From positions 112,324,515 to 112,388,514 of the forward strand of contig OW799237.1 of the NCBI GenBank assembly GCA_941918925.1: a stretch of 64,000 nucleotides of DNA, in the 5' to 3' direction. How positions within the stretch are numbered: position 1 is the first letter of the stretch; each line of letters begins with the position of its first letter. This DNA comes from Phyto melanocephala (lineage: Eukaryota; Arthropoda; Insecta; Diptera; Rhinophoridae). Below the pieces are notes generated by a model. That model saw only the letters and a program-made list of their open reading frames with translations, was not told the origin of the DNA and ran no database searches. The position numbers and the translations under genes were made by a program. Positions 25,618 to 37,100 of the stretch are shown here, one piece after another.

Positions 25618-26200
25618 TCGGGTGATTCATCGTGAGGTTTGATGATAAGTAGGCTTTTTTAACAGATCACACATGACTCATATCAAACAGCTGTGTCATT
25701 TTTGTTTAGTTTCATGGAGAGACTAACCCCAGCATTGTGAAAAATTCAAATCCGGTTTTTTATCGTAAAATATTTAGAGATGAAGCAAGGCGGCTTCTGA
25801 TATGTTAATAAACTAAACTATATTTCTTCAAAATTAGAATGTTACTGTGGAAGGACTATGTGCAGCCTAAAATTCAAACACATGGTCTTGTTAAACTCTG
25901 TTTTAACAATACGGCGCTACGAGATATACATCACGCAACCCTATTGAGATATCATATTGGTGATCAGTTTCTACGGTAAATTAGCCCTAAATCGTGCGAT
26001 ATCACACCTTAAGACTATTTTCTTCGAGTATATGTAAAGTTTGCGATCTTTAGGAATATTCTATCTACAATTAACTCTTTGGAATTGAACATTGCTATAG
26101 TTAAACGGAGTCATCCAAAATTGAGCTTTCCGAATGGACCACCGCAGACGTAGTCGTGTTCAAGATTTACATGATATCATTTTCAAACACTAAATACCAT
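25618..26200 (+). pseudogene. Decayed mariner-type transposon, third copy
   Basis: Begins at 'gggtgattcatcgtgagg', the family terminus. Fragments in several frames include DYFLRVYVKF and INSLELNIAIVK near the C-terminus, where the family has a DYFLWGYVK-like block. Most of the catalytic core is unreadable. Non-functional. Confidence 0.65.
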
Positions 26201-26316
26201 AAATTTGTCTTTAAACCGATATTACACATTTTATATTAATTTTTAAATTTGTGTGTTTTATTTTTTATTATAAATCAAACATCATGATGATTAACCCGAA
26301 AGTTTTTAAATAGAAT

Positions 26317-27088
26317 AAGTAAGAGTGCTATATTCGGCCGTGCCGAATCTTATATACCCTTCACAACGTGTAGTCATGCAATAACAGTAGTTTGTATCAC
26401 CATTCATCTCATATGCAATACGTAAATACATATATAAAAATATCCCATTGTAAAATTATAAATTTACGTAAGTATGTATGTATGCTAAAAAAAAAAACAA
26501 AATTAAAAAAAAAACAAAAAAAAATTTAAAAAAAAAATTTTAAAAAAATAATTAATAAAAATAATAAATATAAAACAAAAAAAAATAAAAAAAATTTAAA
26601 AAAAAAAAAGAATTTAAAAAAAAAAATAATAAAAATATAAATAATATATAAAATAAAAAAAATATAAAAAAAAAAAAAAAAATTTTGGCTCAGCTGGGAT
26701 TCGATTCCATGTTTACTCTAACCAGTATACATGTTTGTATGTATGTATGTTGTTCTTGTAATGTTGTTTTTGTGAAAAAAAAATCGAGGTGGTCGTGGTT
26801 TTTTGCTCATATCTCAGTTGTTTATGTACCGATGTTTCTGATTTTCAATACCGATCTACTCCCGAATTTTTGATATTTTAATACCTCACCCGGGTCCAGG
26901 CGATATCGGGGGGCTTCTAAAAGTTGATTTCAACATACACACGGACAGACGGACAGAGCTTAATCGACTCCCCTATTCATAAGCTTTCAGAAAATATATA
27001 CTTTATGGGGTCGGAAATGAAAATTGTAGAAAGTTCACACGGAATGACAAACCTATATATACCATTTTTCACTGTGTGAAGGGTATAA
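26317..27088 (+). mobile_element. Helentron-like element H2, full length
   Basis: Opens with AAGTAAGAGTGCTATATTCGG and the hairpin ATTCGGC-CGT-GCCGAAT, then 'atatacccttcacaacgtgt', an A-rich tract (26,490-26,690), GGACAGACGGACAG repeats, 'actttatggggtcggaaatg', and ends with ACCATTTTTCACTGTGTGAAGGGTATA. No terminal inverted repeats and no transposase: a non-autonomous member of what I take to be the DINE-1/Helentron group. Confidence 0.75.
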
Positions 27089-27656
27089 AAAAATTAGACA
27101 ATGCTAAAGAAATAATAAAAAAAAAATTGTTTTTATTAATAATTAATTATTGTAAAAATAATTCTTTTGACAACATTATTAACAGAGTTATGAGAATTTT
27201 CAAATAGTTTTGTAAAAATTAATATCTGATTAATTAAGAAAAGAAACTACCTAATAATATAACAGTCTTAGGGAAAGCTGTTTATAAAAACTATCATATC
27301 AACTTAAAAGTTAAAAGAAATACTAAAACAATAACTTTATATGGCGGAACTGTTAATTAATGAAATGAAAAAAAATAGGTCCTTTCTTAAAAAAAAAGAC
27401 CCTCAGTGATTGTTCAGCAGTTAGTTCTCTTCAGTACATAAGTACGTAGGAACCTTATTTCTTATCAACTAAAAATTTAAAGAAGCAATTAGGGCACCAA
27501 CCAACCAGGGACCGAATTACCTCCCTAGGCCCCAGGGCAATTTATTGGAAAAACAGAATTCTAAGAAAATTTTTTTTCTATTACTTTATTATTTTTTTTT
27601 CTTGAAAAATGTAAGACCATAAGACTTTCACATGCAGTAAATCTAACTTAAATACA
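27089..27656. other. Non-coding, nothing recognised
   Basis: AT-rich with no supported gene or repeat. Confidence 0.4.
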
Positions 27657-27786
27657 GGGGACATATTACGGCATTCGAACGTGATTGAAGTTTGAAAATT
27701 CTTATTAGAACCTCTATACCTACAGCACAGCGAACTCGATCGTTCGAGTAAAATTTCGATTGTGATCGAAAGCCTTAATTTGGCCC
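27657..27786 (-). repeat. Palindromic MITE-like repeat, copy 2
   Basis: Inverted copy of the unit at 4,439-4,566. Ends are GGGGACATATTACGGCATTCG and the near complement CTTAATTTGGCCCT. The centre carries the shared TTCTTATTAGAA and CAGCGAAC strings. Confidence 0.6.
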
Positions 27787-28130
27787 TAGTTTTTTTGAGG
27801 GGCTTACAAAAACTCAAAAATTAAAATTTAACATTTCTAACAAGAAAACTCTTAATAAATATAATGTTATTTGCAGTGTTACCATAAAAAAAACTAAATA
27901 ATTAAATACCTATGACATTTAAAGTAAACAAGACTAAATTAAAAGTGCGAATTTAGCATATGTGAAAACTTTTAATACCTACTTATGTTATAGGTAGGTA
28001 TTAGGATGACATTTGCTTTCTGATCTAACGTATAATTTTTTACGTTATATTTTTTTACCTGAAGGCTTTATAGGAACCTATTACCATAAAAAATAATTAA
28101 AACTATTTTATAACAAGTTACACTAACAAT

Positions 28131-28738
28131 AGGTTCGTTCGAGAACTCACAAATTTGTACGAATTTGTACAAATTTTTACTGCATTTTACGAAATTGCGT
28201 TCGTTTACACAAATTTGTAGTAAATGAGAGCACAAATAGAGAGCGAAAAGTGACAGTTCCTGACTGAGTATTTGCAAATTTTTACTACAGAAATTTATTG
28301 CAGTAAGATTTAGCAAAACCAAAAAATATATGATTCAAAAGGTAAACAAACAAAAGTAAGCAAACAAAAAGTATACAATTTGTGAAAAAAATATTAACAA
28401 AAAGGAAAATCCAACCAAAAGTGCAAATATTATTAATTTAAATTGTTTGTGAAATAAAGTTAGTTAACAATGTCTACATATGAAAGAATGGAACTGCCTG
28501 AATCTGGCGCAGGTATACATACTTAAATACATATGTGCACATATGTATGTACATAGTTCCCACTAAACATCACAATATTTATTTGCAATCAGCTGTTGCT
28601 TCAATCTTACGAATTTTTACAAATGTCTGTTCGAGTACTTTTTTGGACAAATTCTCTTTTTGAGAGTTAAATTTTCAATTTACTAAATAATTACTCATTT
28701 ACTACAAAGTGCAGTAAAAGTACTCGAACGAACCTAAT
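28131..28738 (+). mobile_element. Inverted-repeat element with an exon-like interior
   Basis: The ends are imperfect inverted repeats. Left starts TAGGTTCGTTCGAG; right is the complement CTCGAACGAACCTA, with further matching inner blocks (TTTTACTGCA and TTTGTAGTAAATGAG). Inside, after an A-rich leader-like stretch, an ATG at 28,470 opens a 14-codon frame (MSTYERMELPESGA) ending on a possible donor GCAG|GTATAC at 28,512. This may be the first exon of a lost transposase. Target duplication is unclear (possibly AATA). Confidence 0.6.
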
Positions 28739-30857
28739 ATTTATATTCATACTTTGTTAATATTATGATCAATCTAATCTTTCTTTCCAGTCGAGTTTTT
28801 CAATTTACAGCCAAGAAAATAAATATTGTGAACATTTGCTTTTGACACAACGATGACACTGTTATCTTAAAACATAAAATATGTTTGTGGTAGCATGCAG
28901 CCTACGTCAAAGATATCAATTTAAGTTAATTTTAACAAGCAATATAAAAAAGAAACTTAAAGAAAACAACTAAATAAAACGTGTGGTGGTAGTGTAATAT
29001 AAATTTCAAAGTCCCATATTGAGTCGAAAGTTATAAAGTGCAACGGTAACACTGGAGGTGTGTACAAAATGAGTTGAAAGCAAAACAAAAACAGAATAAA
29101 AAGAAACAATATAATAAAAATACAAAATGACAAAATAAATGTGGGGAAAATGATGAATGTCTGTAAAAAAAATTTAAACGACAAAATTAACAATTATGTA
29201 CATTTAAATAAATCGATGTAATAATTATTTAAGAAAAATAGGTACATGGTAGGTATATATGTAGGTATTTGTTTTCTTTGTGTACCTTTTTTCAATAAGT
29301 TATATATTGCAGATGAAGGTTTTTGTTACTACTAGTTAAACACAATGTTTTTTTGACTTTTTAATATAATTTTTTTTAATAAAATTAAATCATAATAGTA
29401 TTTTTTTCTAATTGCGTTAAAACACGATTAATTTTCATCAGCACACAAAGCGTCAAGTTTTGGTAAAAGAGAATTGGATTGTTTATATTTTAAACCGTTT
29501 AGGAAAAAAATTTTTTTTTAACAGACCGGAATAAATTTACACAATTTTATTATTTATTTCTTAATTAAAAAAAACACAATTTTTTAGTTAATTTGATTTT
29601 GTCTGATGTTTACATTTAATTTTGAGAAAAGGGTACAGCCGAGTAAAACAAACACACAGAAAAATATTATGCCTGTATTTTAATTATATTTCTCTATTTG
29701 ACTCTTCTTTTACTTTCCCATACACACGCTCGCACACAAAAATACATACAATTTTTTATTTTATGCTCATCAGGCATCCACTGATTATTTTAATTATTTT
29801 TCAACTTCTTTTCTCGTTTTTTTTTTTATGTACACCTAAAGAATAATTGTAATTTAAATTATATTGTATTGGAAATTAAAATTTGAAGAAAAGACACAAA
29901 CACACTTTGTTATTTGAATTTATATTGTGTGGGTATTCAGGTTGTGTGCTGTTCCTGTTATTTTTCTTTTATGTATAATTGGTTTTTTTAATTCACACCG
30001 ACGACGTTTGAAGTTCCTCCGTTAAACGTTAACTTGCGATCCGTACTACTCAACTTGTTCGAAAGCACTCATTTAATTTGCTATAAATTTTGTTTTGTGT
30101 TCTGTTTGGGGGGATATGTCTCATATTTTTTGTGTTTTTTATTTATCTTATCGTCTTTGTTTTCGTGCTTTATTCTAATGTTTGACAGTTTCTCCTAATT
30201 CAACTCAAATTGATTGGAATGTCCAATTCCAAAATACTCTGTGGATTCTGGAAATGATGTAAGAGAAAAAGGTCTGTTTCTCTTTGAATTTGTTTGAAAA
30301 GTAGTTGCCAGATTTTATGTTTAAATTAGTAATAAATAATCTAGGTTTTGTATTATTTGTTACATGGCAATCGCAGTGGAGAGAGAATTTTTGATGATAT
30401 TTTTTTGCGTATGAAATTCTATGAAGAATTAAGTGAAAATAGTTTTTTATCTATTGATTATGACAGCTTAAAATAAGTGAATAAAAACTAATCAGCTGAC
30501 GAAACAAGATGGCCTGATGAATAAATTTGCCTTGTTTATGTAATTAAAGCAGTGCCCTATAACAACTAAAAAAATTAACACATATATATTAAATTATTTA
30601 TAAAAATAGTAAAGAATGATAGAAATAGTTTTGTACCAATAATTTTAATTCGTATGCTTGTGACATTTATTTCAAAAATAAAGCTGAACGTACAACTGTT
30701 GAACCTATGCTGGTTTAACCCATGGCAAACTTACATAATAGTTCTATATTCTAAGTAAATAACAGTATAATTTTAGATAGCAGTAACCTAAAAGTCACTA
30801 CTTCGACTCTACTGGAAACAATGATAAATTTGTTAAAAACAATTACATTATCTTGGA

Positions 30858-30934
<77 letters not shown>

Positions 30935-32090
30935 ATATTTAATTTTAAATTTAACTATGGAAATTATCCTTTTTTTATTTCCTTTTTTATATGGAGTTTT
31001 TCAATTCTTGGATTTGAAATCTCCTCAGCAAGTTAATCAGCTGGGCTGATGTATTATATTCGATGATTTTCAGCATATTTAGTTACTTTCAAAAATTGTT
31101 TGACGGGTGTTTGTTTTTGTTTCCGTTTCCATGTGGAAATTGCAACCAGTTTCGCTATTTTTTTAAGTAAATGGCTTTGGACTAACATAAAGTTTTGTCA
31201 ATATCTCCGTTGGTAGACTTGGGTCTACTATCATTTTTGATGTTTTATTTCATATTTGTTCTGATTCCGATATATTTTTTTGAACGTTGTTTTATTTTAA
31301 TTTTGTTATATTTTTTCAATGTTTTGATCGTAAATAAATAAAAAAATAAAAAATATGAGATGAAAAAATGAGATTGCTTGTAAGTCATTTTCTTAGTAGG
31401 CACACACTTTGCAACATGTTTATACAACCAGTTATTTTCTGTTTTTGATTTCATAGTGTGTAGTCATGATTATGGTTTCATTTCTTGTTGCAATCTATGT
31501 TTCGAAAACATCAAATTAACTAATTTCATTGATGTTTGTGTATATCGTTGTTTAGTATTTAGTTTATTAATATAATCAACTGTAAAAAACTTAAATGATT
31601 TGAAAAAAAAATAGAAAGTGGCGATAAATAAAATGATTTGTTTGATTATATAAAAACATTTTTACAAAAGTTTGTATTCCGCGATGTTCAATTGGAATAC
31701 AAGGTAAAGAAATAATGTTGCATTTATGGTTAATTTGTTGGTTGCAGTGCGTGTTGAAAAATATGCAACGCCCCTAAAAACAAACACCGCTGATGATGTA
31801 TCAAAACGGTTATCAATTGATTCAGTATTCATATTTACAAACCGTTTTCAAATGAAAAATACTATCAAAATAAAAAAATAAAAAAAAACATGTTAATTTA
31901 TCTATTAAATGAAGAAAATACGAGGTTTAATAGGAGTTAAATTTTCTTATATCTATAAAAAAAGTAATTGAATAAGAATTCTTGTTTGTTTTGTTATTAT
32001 TATGTGCGCATCACTAAAATTGTTAATACAAAACAAGCGAATTTAATATGGTATAAAATTACTTGTTTTTAGTATCTAAAAAATATAAAT
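28739..32090. other. Long non-coding stretch with (TA)n microsatellite
   Basis: No gene supported. A (TA)n array lies at 30,860-30,931. A GC-richer patch at about 29,995-30,062 stands out from the AT-rich surroundings (see findings). Confidence 0.45.
30860..30931. repeat. (TA)n microsatellite
   Basis: About 36 perfect TA dinucleotides. The frame that reads through it as Ile-Tyr repeats is an artefact. Confidence 0.95.
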
Positions 32091-33769
32091 ATGGAGAAAA
32101 GGGATGATTGTAAACGGAAACGATCAGAAAACTTTTGCGAAAAGGATAAAGTAAGTACTCTTTCAATTAAATTATTGGTTTAGAAATTATTTTTTAAATA
32201 TTTTCTAGACGCTACTAAAGGAACTCATTAAAAATCGAGTGAACCAGATTGAAAACAAGAATACAGATGCTAACACGAACAATATAAAAAAAAAAGCTTG
32301 GCTAGAAGTTGTACAGAGGTACGTCTTTTTCTATATAAGTATGTCATTAACCTACATCACATTGTTTTAATATTTTTTTAGTTACAACAACTTGTGCATA
32401 GGTGGCCAAAGGACAATGGTTCAGTTGAAATCACAGTGGACGGCAATAAAAATTATTGCAAGAAAGCATGCTGGGGAACACCGTAAGAAAGTTTCTAAAA
32501 CCGGCGGAGGGTGTTCACAACCTGAAGATATATCGGTTAGCAGTAATGACATATCAGCTTGGCTACCGAATGATTCCGTTGTGGACCCGAACGAATTCGA
32601 TTCAGAACCTATGTTAAAAGAGGAGAGCGTTGAGGTACAGTTCTATTGGGCAAATATTTGATAAGTTATCTTGCTTTAGTTGTTTTTGTAAAATAATTAT
32701 TTCTCAATGTTTCATTATTATATTTTTTGAACTATTATTTCTTTAGTTAATTGATGAAACTTCAAAAACTACAAATTCTGAAATTGAGGAAAAAAATGAC
32801 GAATCGCAAATTGAAAGTAAAATGAATATATCGGGAGAAATCCCAAAGTCACATTTCAAATTAAAAAAGGTTTGTATTTATCAACAAACATATTCAATTT
32901 TGTGTTCTTAACAAATAATATTGGTATTTTATAGAAAATGCCTGCAAAAATGAGAAATATTACAACCGACAGTATAAGGAAACTAACTGAATTTGACATT
33001 GAGTGCAGAAATGAATTACATGAGCTTCAAATAGAGGCAGAGAAAAAACGGATTAGAAATCTCGATAGAGAATATGACCTTATAGAGGCTAAAATAAAAT
33101 TTTACGAAAGTAAACCTCTAGGTACGTATGAATGTATAAATTATGTAGCAAATAACAATTAATTAACGTAATAAAATCAAAATTTAGTGTAAATACAATT
33201 TCCACCTCTATGTAACAAAACTCTTTGATTAAAATATAAAACGTTATACCGCATTCTAAATATTTACAAATGATGATAAATATTATTTGTGATTATTTTT
33301 TTGTATAATCTGACTTCATCAGAAGATAATAAATATAGTCAGTTGGTCATTAATGTATATTACAAATATTCTTACTGAACACCTAAAGCTCTAAAAACTA
33401 TTGTAAGCATATAATAAAATTAAAAGGGCAATTTAAAAAACCTTTGTTTTCTTATAATTTAAAATAAAAAACAGAGATTTGCTTTAAAGAAATAAATGAC
33501 ATTGAAAAGTAACTCAAAATTCTTGATATTTTTTTTTTAATTTTTAAGGAGCTGCATATTTTGATGGCTATAATAATAAAACCTTTCTGGATGAGGTTTG
33601 TCGTGGCTTAAAAGTTGTTAGGAATCGACATAAAAAAAATCACCAATTTCGGAATCATGAACAAGCTGGAGCTGCAGAAGAAGTAGAGGATTCTGATTTG
33701 GAAGAAAGAGAAGGATTTGAAGTATTGCCGAGTGATTTTATAAAAAAGGAAGAATTAATATGTGATTAA
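32091..33769 (+). CDS. Gene A: zeste/MSANTD-type Myb protein joined to a DUF4806-type terminal exon
   Basis: Six exons by splice sites and phase: 32,091-32,150; 32,209-32,318; 32,382-32,634; 32,747-32,869; 32,935-33,121; 33,549-33,769, giving ~317 aa. Exons 1-3 encode a Myb/SANT-like domain of the zeste/MSANTD group: basic start, LLKELIKNRVNQIENK, a central KKKAWLEVV, QLKSQWTAIKIIARK, and the TGGG motif that commonly follows. It is presumably a nuclear DNA-binding protein. Exon 5 is a charged coiled coil (ELHELQIEAEKKRIRNLDRE). The last exon (YFDGYNNKTFLDE..GLKVVRNRHKKN, ending FIKKEELICD) is clearly homologous to the terminal exon of gene C, has the same 221-nt length, and joins in phase 1. 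Introns 1-4 are 58-112 nt while intron 5 is 427 nt. Reading through exon 5 instead stops at 33,162. AATAAA lies at 33,828. The fusion transcript is inferred, not proven. Confidence 0.7.
33170..33175 (+). terminator. Possible proximal polyadenylation signal of gene A
   Basis: An AATAAA lies 8 nt after the stop codon reached if the exon 5 donor is not used. It would give a shorter protein ending YECINYVANNN that lacks the DUF4806-type tail. Confidence 0.35.
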
Positions 33770-33827
33770 GTACTTTTACATTGCAAAATTTTTTATATAG
33801 TATTTTATGTATATGTAAGTTTTCTTA

Positions 33828-33833
33828 AATAAA
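33828..33833 (+). terminator. Polyadenylation signal of gene A (distal)
   Basis: AATAAA about 60 nt after the stop codon at 33,767-33,769. Confidence 0.6.
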
Positions 33834-33921
33834 AAAAATCGACATGTAGAATTGTTTTTTAACTGTAAGATAAAAAACAAGTAACAGTGCTATATTCGGC
33901 CGTGCCGAATCTTATATACCC

Positions 33922-34126
33922 TGTTAGCAGAATAATAACAACACGATGTTTTATTAAACAGAAAAAATGTTTATTGAACAATTGAAAAATGTGAAGTGAA
34001 GTAAATTTATAAAAATTTTATATATACATATGTATGTAGAACAAATTATATATCAATGTATATATGATTAAATTTAACAAACACAGTTGAAAATATTTAA
34101 AGTGTAAATCGTATTTTTCTTTAACA
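33922..34126 (-). repeat. copia 3' LTR
   Basis: 205 bp, TGTTAGC..TTAACA on the plus strand. It appears identical to the other LTR. The polypurine tract lies immediately inside it. Confidence 0.95.
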
Positions 34127-34144
34127 CCCCCTTTCGATTAAACT

Positions 34145-37100
34145 TTAAATCAATCCAATCAATTCTCGAAAATATTTTATTTTTGTTGCTTGCAAAGGCT
34201 TAGTTAGTATATCAGCTTCCATTTCTTCTGTAGGACAGTATATAAAACTAAGAATATTTTTTTCTGTTAAGTCGCGCATGAAATTATATTTAGTTTCAAC
34301 ATGTTTTGTTCTTCTACTAAATTTCTCATTCTGAGTTAGTTTTAAACAGCTCTGATTGTCCTCATAGATTACTACTGGACTTATAATTTTAATTTCAAAA
34401 TCATTCAGTAATCGTCGTAACCAAATTGCTTCTTGAGATGCTTCACTTAAAGAAATATACTCTGCTTCTGTTGACGATAAAGACACACATTCTTGTTTTC
34501 TGCAACACCATGAAATACAAGATCCATTGTACTTAAAAAGAAAACCACTATTTGATTTACGATCAGTTTGGCACTGAGCCCAATCAGCATCAGCAAATCC
34601 ATATAAACCTTTACTATTGTTACAGGCAAGCTTAAATTTTAAATGTTTTGTTCCGCTTAAGTATTTGATTAAACGTTTAATTTCTTCCCAATCTCTATAC
34701 GTTGGTTTGCTTACTTTACGACTCAAAATTGAAACCGCTGTTGATATATCAGGACGCGTATTTATACTTAAATACAACAAACTTCCAATTAATTGATGAT
34801 ATTTCTCATTAGACGGCATAATAACACTTTCAGAATTATCCTTCAAATAACCAACATCCATTGGTATTTTAGAAAATTTTCCATTTACAACTCCTGCATT
34901 TTCAATAATTTTATTTATGTATTTTTCTTGACTAATGGTGAAATAACTATCAATTCCCCTTTCAATTTTTATTCCTAAATAAAAATTGATGTCTCCTGAA
35001 TCTGATATTTCAAAATTAGATTTTATAATTGTGTTTACAAATTCCTGCTGCTTCTCAGATTTCGTTGCAACAAGTATATCATCCACATAAATTAAAATAA
35101 ATAACCATTCACCATTTATGAAATATTTCAAAATACATGTATCAGCAAGTCCTTTTTGAAAACCAATATTAAGAAATACGTTTACTAGTTTTTCATTCCA
35201 ACATTTTGCAGATTGCTTAAGACCATATATACCTTTTTTTAACTTACAGCATTTGTTATTTTCTATTTCAAAACCTATAGGTTGTTTCATGTATATATCT
35301 TCATTCAAAATCCCATAGAGGAAAGCTGATTTGATGTCATATTGTTTTACAATCATTTGTTTTTCGCCAGCTAATCTCAAAAACATTCGAAATGTTGTTT
35401 GTCTTACTACTGGAGAAAAAACTTCATCGTAGTCTACACCAAACTTCTGACTGTAACCTTGTGCAACAAGTCTTGCTTTGTATTTTACCACATTATCATT
35501 TGCATCTGTTTTTATTTTAAATACCCATTTACATCCTATTGGTTTTCGACCTTCAGGAATATCGACCAAATCCCAAGTGTTATTTTGTTTTAACGAATTC
35601 AATTCATCTTTCATAGCATTTATCCATTGCTCTTTGTCTTTCCTGGTTAGAACCTCATTGAACGTTTTTGGTTCATTTACTTCTTTTGTTAATATTACTT
35701 GAAACCTTTCAGGTATTTTACCCTTTGTAGATCTGGTTGACCTTCTTAAATTTTGTGTAGTTTGATTAATATGTTTTTCTTCTAGAAGGGGTTTATTCAA
35801 AATTACATCTGATTCCAGTAAACTTGGCCTTTCATTCGATTCTGTATCAAAAAATTCATCTTCATAATTGTCATCATTATTTGCATTTTCATCATTATTT
35901 GCATTTTCATCATTATTTGCATTTTCATCATTATTTGCATTTTGTTGTAAAGGACTATGATTTTGATTATCTGAAACCGGTGTGTCATCATATGAAAATA
36001 AATTAATAAAAATATTATTGTTGTCTAAACTATTTTTATTCCGAACGCTTTCATGTAATATTTTATAATCGCGACTGATAGTAATTTTATTTGAGTTTTT
36101 GTCTAAGAAGCGCAATCCTTTTGATTCTTCAGAGTAACCAACGAAAATTAGATATTTTGCTTTTTCATCCAGCTTCTTTCTTTTATTTTTCGGAATATGT
36201 ACCAGCGATAAGGATCCAAAAATCTCAAAATTTAGCCATTGTGAATACTTGCCTTCCCAAACATCAATTGGTTTCTTATGTTTTGATTTTGTCATTAAAT
36301 GATTTTGAATAAAAGCTGCCGTAGTCACAGCCTCACCCCAATAACATTTTTCCAGATTTGCATCTAATAACATGCAACGCACCATTTCAACAAGATATCT
36401 GTTACGTCGTTCTGCTACTCCATTTTGCTCAGGTGTATAAGGAGTGGTAAATTGTTGTTTTATACCCTTACTTTTACAGAAATCTGCAAATTTCAACCCT
36501 ATGTATTCACCTCCTCGATCTGATCTTATTATTTTGGGGTATTTGCCAAACTTAGTAAAAACCATCTCAGAAAATTCTTTCATTTTATTAAAAACTTCAG
36601 ATTTGTGGGCAATTAAATATATTTTTATATACTTACTAAAGTCGTCAATAAAAGTAACAAAAAAACGTTTGCCACTTGGAGTTTGAATATCCATTGGTCC
36701 GCATACATCACTATGAATGAGATCCAATACACCATTAGACTGTTGGTTTGTAGATTTCGGAAAAACTTTTCTACACAATTTTCCTCGTACACAAATTTCA
36801 CATATATCATCACAGCTGCAATTATCGACATTCTTGACATTCTTTAACATTTGTTTTACTACATCAATTTCTCGATGGCCAAAAATACGATGCCAGTAAT
36901 GAACACATCTCTTTACTATCATTGCATGTTGTTTCATTGGTTCACTAGCTGTAGCTTTTATTTTATATAATCCTTTTGTCATCACTGCCGTAGCCAAAAT
37001 TTCATTATTTTTCAAAATTTCGCATACATTATCATAAAAAATTACTTTCAAACCTTTTTCAGTTAACTTTTTAACCGATAACAAATTGCTTTCAATACTT

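Noticed and set aside
30821..31036. ORF with a long Ile-Tyr repeat
   Set aside because: It is the (TA)n microsatellite translated.
34793..36899. Several 60-80 codon plus-strand and second-frame ORFs
   Set aside because: All lie antisense to, or out of frame within, the copia polyprotein, including one that reads the ANNDEN-coding repeat as His/Tyr/Leu repeats.
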